DNA of 8,160 nucleotides from an uncultured Bacteroidia bacterium (lineage in GTDB: Bacteria > Bacteroidota > Bacteroidia > Bacteroidales > UBA932), in NCBI GenBank assembly GCA_902773305.1, contig CACYEB010000005.1, positions 1 to 8,160 on the forward strand, in the 5' to 3' direction. Below the pieces are notes generated by a model. The model was not told where the DNA came from, ran no database searches, and saw nothing but the letters and a program-made list of their open reading frames with translations. Below, in pieces: positions 7,307-8,160 of this stretch (position 1 is the stretch's first letter; each line of letters begins with the position of its first letter). The translations under genes and the position numbers were made by a program.

Positions 7307-7314
7307 CAAAACTA
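7307..7314 (-). promoter_or_regulatory. Candidate -7 promoter element for the GT-D-like gene
   Basis: On the minus strand 7314-7307 is TAGTTTTG, a full TAnnTTTG match. It would start transcription near 7300, giving a leader of about 46 bases to GTG 7254. A TTTG at 7332-7329 is only 14 bases upstream, shorter than the usual 19-21, so the -33 element is not convincing. Confidence 0.4.
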
Positions 7315-7358
7315 ATAAAAAATTGGCACAAAATATGATAAGAATCCTCAGAAAGTTC

Positions 7359-7366
7359 TACCTTTG
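7359..7366 (+). promoter_or_regulatory. Candidate -7 promoter element for the secreted-protein gene
   Basis: TACCTTTG at 7359-7366 matches TAnnTTTG fully and lies 16 bases before ATG 7383, implying a leader of roughly 8-12 A/T-rich bases. A poor -33 candidate, TATG at 7334-7337, is 21 bases upstream. The position supports the start at 7383 over an in-frame TTG at 7323, which would lie upstream of transcription. Confidence 0.5.
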
Positions 7367-7382
7367 GAAAAATTTAAGAAAA

Positions 7383-8099
7383 ATGAAGAAGTTTTTTTTG
7401 GCAGTCGCCATTTTGGCCGTTTCTGCAAACGCTTTTGCACAAGTTGAGACTCCCGGTATCGACCCCGAGAAGAACATCAGGTTTATGAACGAGCATCTGT
7501 ACAAGCTGCCCGAATTCACAAGGGGAACCGTGGTTTTCGATCAGGATGCCGCGGTATACGAAGATGACGGCACGCCCGTCACCCTTCACCCGGCACAGGG
7601 AATCATCAACATCAACAACCTGCATCAGTGCATTGTGATGCTCAATGGCAACGACACTATTCCCATCATATACGAAGACCACGTCATCAAGGTAAATACC
7701 AACAAGGGTATGTATCTCAAGATTAAAGGCGTTTATTATGAAGTTCTGGAATACAACGATGCAGTGCTCGGTTATATGTCGGTCCTCAAGGGTGAGAATA
7801 TGGGCACCCGGGATGCGTACGGTACCCGCTCACAGTTGAGCAGCGTCACCAACATCACGTCCCTTTCGGGCGAAGGGGGCACCACCGAGCGTCTCACCGG
7901 CAATACCGATATGCGCTACAGTTGGGAACAGCGCCCCGTATTCATTCAGGGTAAAAAGGTCGCCTATCTCGACCAGAAACAACTCTGCAAGATGTTCAAG
8001 AAGAAATCTGCCGTTATCAAAGATTATTTCGCGACCCACGACGTTGACCAGTATAACGTAGAACAGGCACGCGAGCTCTATAATCTGATTCTGCAATAG
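7383..8099 (+). CDS. Secreted protein of unknown function
   Basis: The 238-residue product begins with a clear Sec signal peptide: MKK, a hydrophobic core (4-15) and ANAFA before Q20, with likely cleavage after A19. No lipobox is present, so the mature protein should be soluble in the periplasm or exported. I do not recognise a family. Residues 48-125 look beta-rich (GTVVFDQDAAVYEDDG, IIYEDHVIKVN, YLKIKGVYYEVLEY). Residues 140-180 are rich in Gly/Ser/Thr and perhaps flexible. Residues 186-237 start with VFIQGKKVAYLDQKQL and become helical and Lys-rich; a similar tail occurs in many Bacteroidota secreted proteins of unknown role (recalled, not checked). Two cysteines (C83, C202) could form a disulfide. 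ATG 7383 is chosen because the signal peptide starts there; the frame extends to TTG 7323 without a credible N-terminus. It is divergent from the GT-D gene and followed by its own terminator. Confidence 0.85.
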   Translation: MKKFFLAVAILAVSANAFAQVETPGIDPEKNIRFMNEHLYKLPEFTRGTVVFDQDAAVYEDDGTPVTLHPAQGIININNLHQCIVMLNGNDTIPIIYEDHVIKVNTNKGMYLKIKGVYYEVLEYNDAVLGYMSVLKGENMGTRDAYGTRSQLSSVTNITSLSGEGGTTERLTGNTDMRYSWEQRPVFIQGKKVAYLDQKQLCKMFKKKSAVIKDYFATHDVDQYNVEQARELYNLILQ

Positions 8100-8103
8100 C
8101 GGT

Positions 8104-8160
8104 CTAACCCACCGACTCGATTTCGATAGCGCCTTCGGGCGCTATTTTTTTTATCAGGCC
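8104..8160 (-). CDS. C-terminal end of an unidentified convergent gene (partial)
   Basis: On the minus strand one frame entering from the right edge reads GLIKKIAPEGAIEIESVG and ends in TAG (8106-8104). One of the other two frames stops almost at once (TGA); the third stays open but reads as an Arg-rich, unlikely protein. The alternating hydrophobic and charged residues look like a genuine protein C-terminus. Only 18 residues are visible, so neither family nor function can be assigned. The gene would converge on the secreted-protein gene with 4 bases between stop codons, and the terminator hairpin would fall within its coding tail. Confidence 0.45.
   Translation of the reverse strand, partial: GLIKKIAPEGAIEIESVG
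8124..8152 (+). terminator. Rho-independent terminator with a UUCG tetraloop
   Basis: ATAGCGCC (8126-8133) and GGCGCTAT (8138-8145) form a perfect 8-bp stem closed by C(UUCG)G, an exceptionally stable tetraloop, followed by a T-run to 8152. It lies about 26 bases after the stop of the secreted-protein gene. There is no T-run on the minus strand, so it should act in one direction only. Confidence 0.88.

Noticed and set aside
6847..7338. A 163-codon plus-strand open frame opposite the GT-D-like gene.
   Set aside because: It overlaps a recognised protein family on the minus strand and shows no coherent domain, signal or leader.
7323..7382. N-terminal extension of the secreted protein to TTG 7323.
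   Set aside because: The extension would precede the signal peptide MKKFFLAVAILAVSANAFA and start upstream of the TACCTTTG element at 7359-7366.
1..8160. CRISPR arrays, insertion sequences, tRNA/rRNA genes, riboswitches, toxin-antitoxin or phage genes.
   Set aside because: I looked for regular direct repeats, terminal inverted repeats with transposase motifs, cloverleaf-like segments and typical small paired genes, and saw none. The spacers are all under 140 bp and accounted for by promoters and terminators.

Overview
The window looks like a chromosomal segment from a member of the Bacteroidales (Bacteroidota), probably a gut or other anaerobic species. Four things point there. Several start codons are preceded by the Bacteroidota -7 promoter element TAnnTTTG. 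Start codons lack clear Shine-Dalgarno sites and sit in A/T-rich leaders. The gene families (COG2244 flippase, GT-D-like sugar transferase, lipoprotein cyclophilin, single-chain NifJ) are typical of that group. The coding DNA is moderately GC-rich while the spacers are AT-rich. Genus cannot be fixed from the sequence alone.

Layout, left to right. Positions 1-416 (minus) hold the start of a glycosyltransferase-like gene that runs off the left edge. A 30-bp divergent spacer (417-446) separates it from a plus-strand pair: a Wzx-type polysaccharide flippase (447-1880) and, one base later, a cyclophilin-type peptidyl-prolyl isomerase lipoprotein (1882-2565). A symmetrical, probably bidirectional terminator (2650-2686) divides this pair from the convergent pyruvate:ferredoxin oxidoreductase gene nifJ (2704-6240, minus), which fills 43% of the window. 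Upstream of nifJ, after a 54-bp spacer of only 19% GC, lies a minus-strand GT-D-like glycosyltransferase (6295 to about 7254). A divergent spacer leads to a secreted protein of unknown function (7383-8099, plus). Its rho-independent terminator appears to lie inside the 3' end of a convergent gene that enters from the right edge (8104-8160, minus).

How the genes fit together. The left edge, the flippase and the GT-D gene belong to cell-surface polysaccharide assembly: sugar transfer at the inner membrane, then flipping of the lipid-linked oligosaccharide to the periplasm. The isomerase is a periplasm-facing lipoprotein that may simply share the flippase promoter. NifJ is central anaerobic metabolism (pyruvate + CoA to acetyl-CoA + CO2 + reduced ferredoxin) and has no obvious link to the surface genes beside it.

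I did not find a CRISPR array, insertion sequence, prophage gene, RNA gene, toxin-antitoxin pair or recognisable defence system. The most useful second-look items are the near-leaderless divergent promoter pair at 417-446, the terminator embedded in a coding tail at the right edge, the secreted orphan protein, and two extra CxxC pairs in NifJ. This is mostly an ordinary region.
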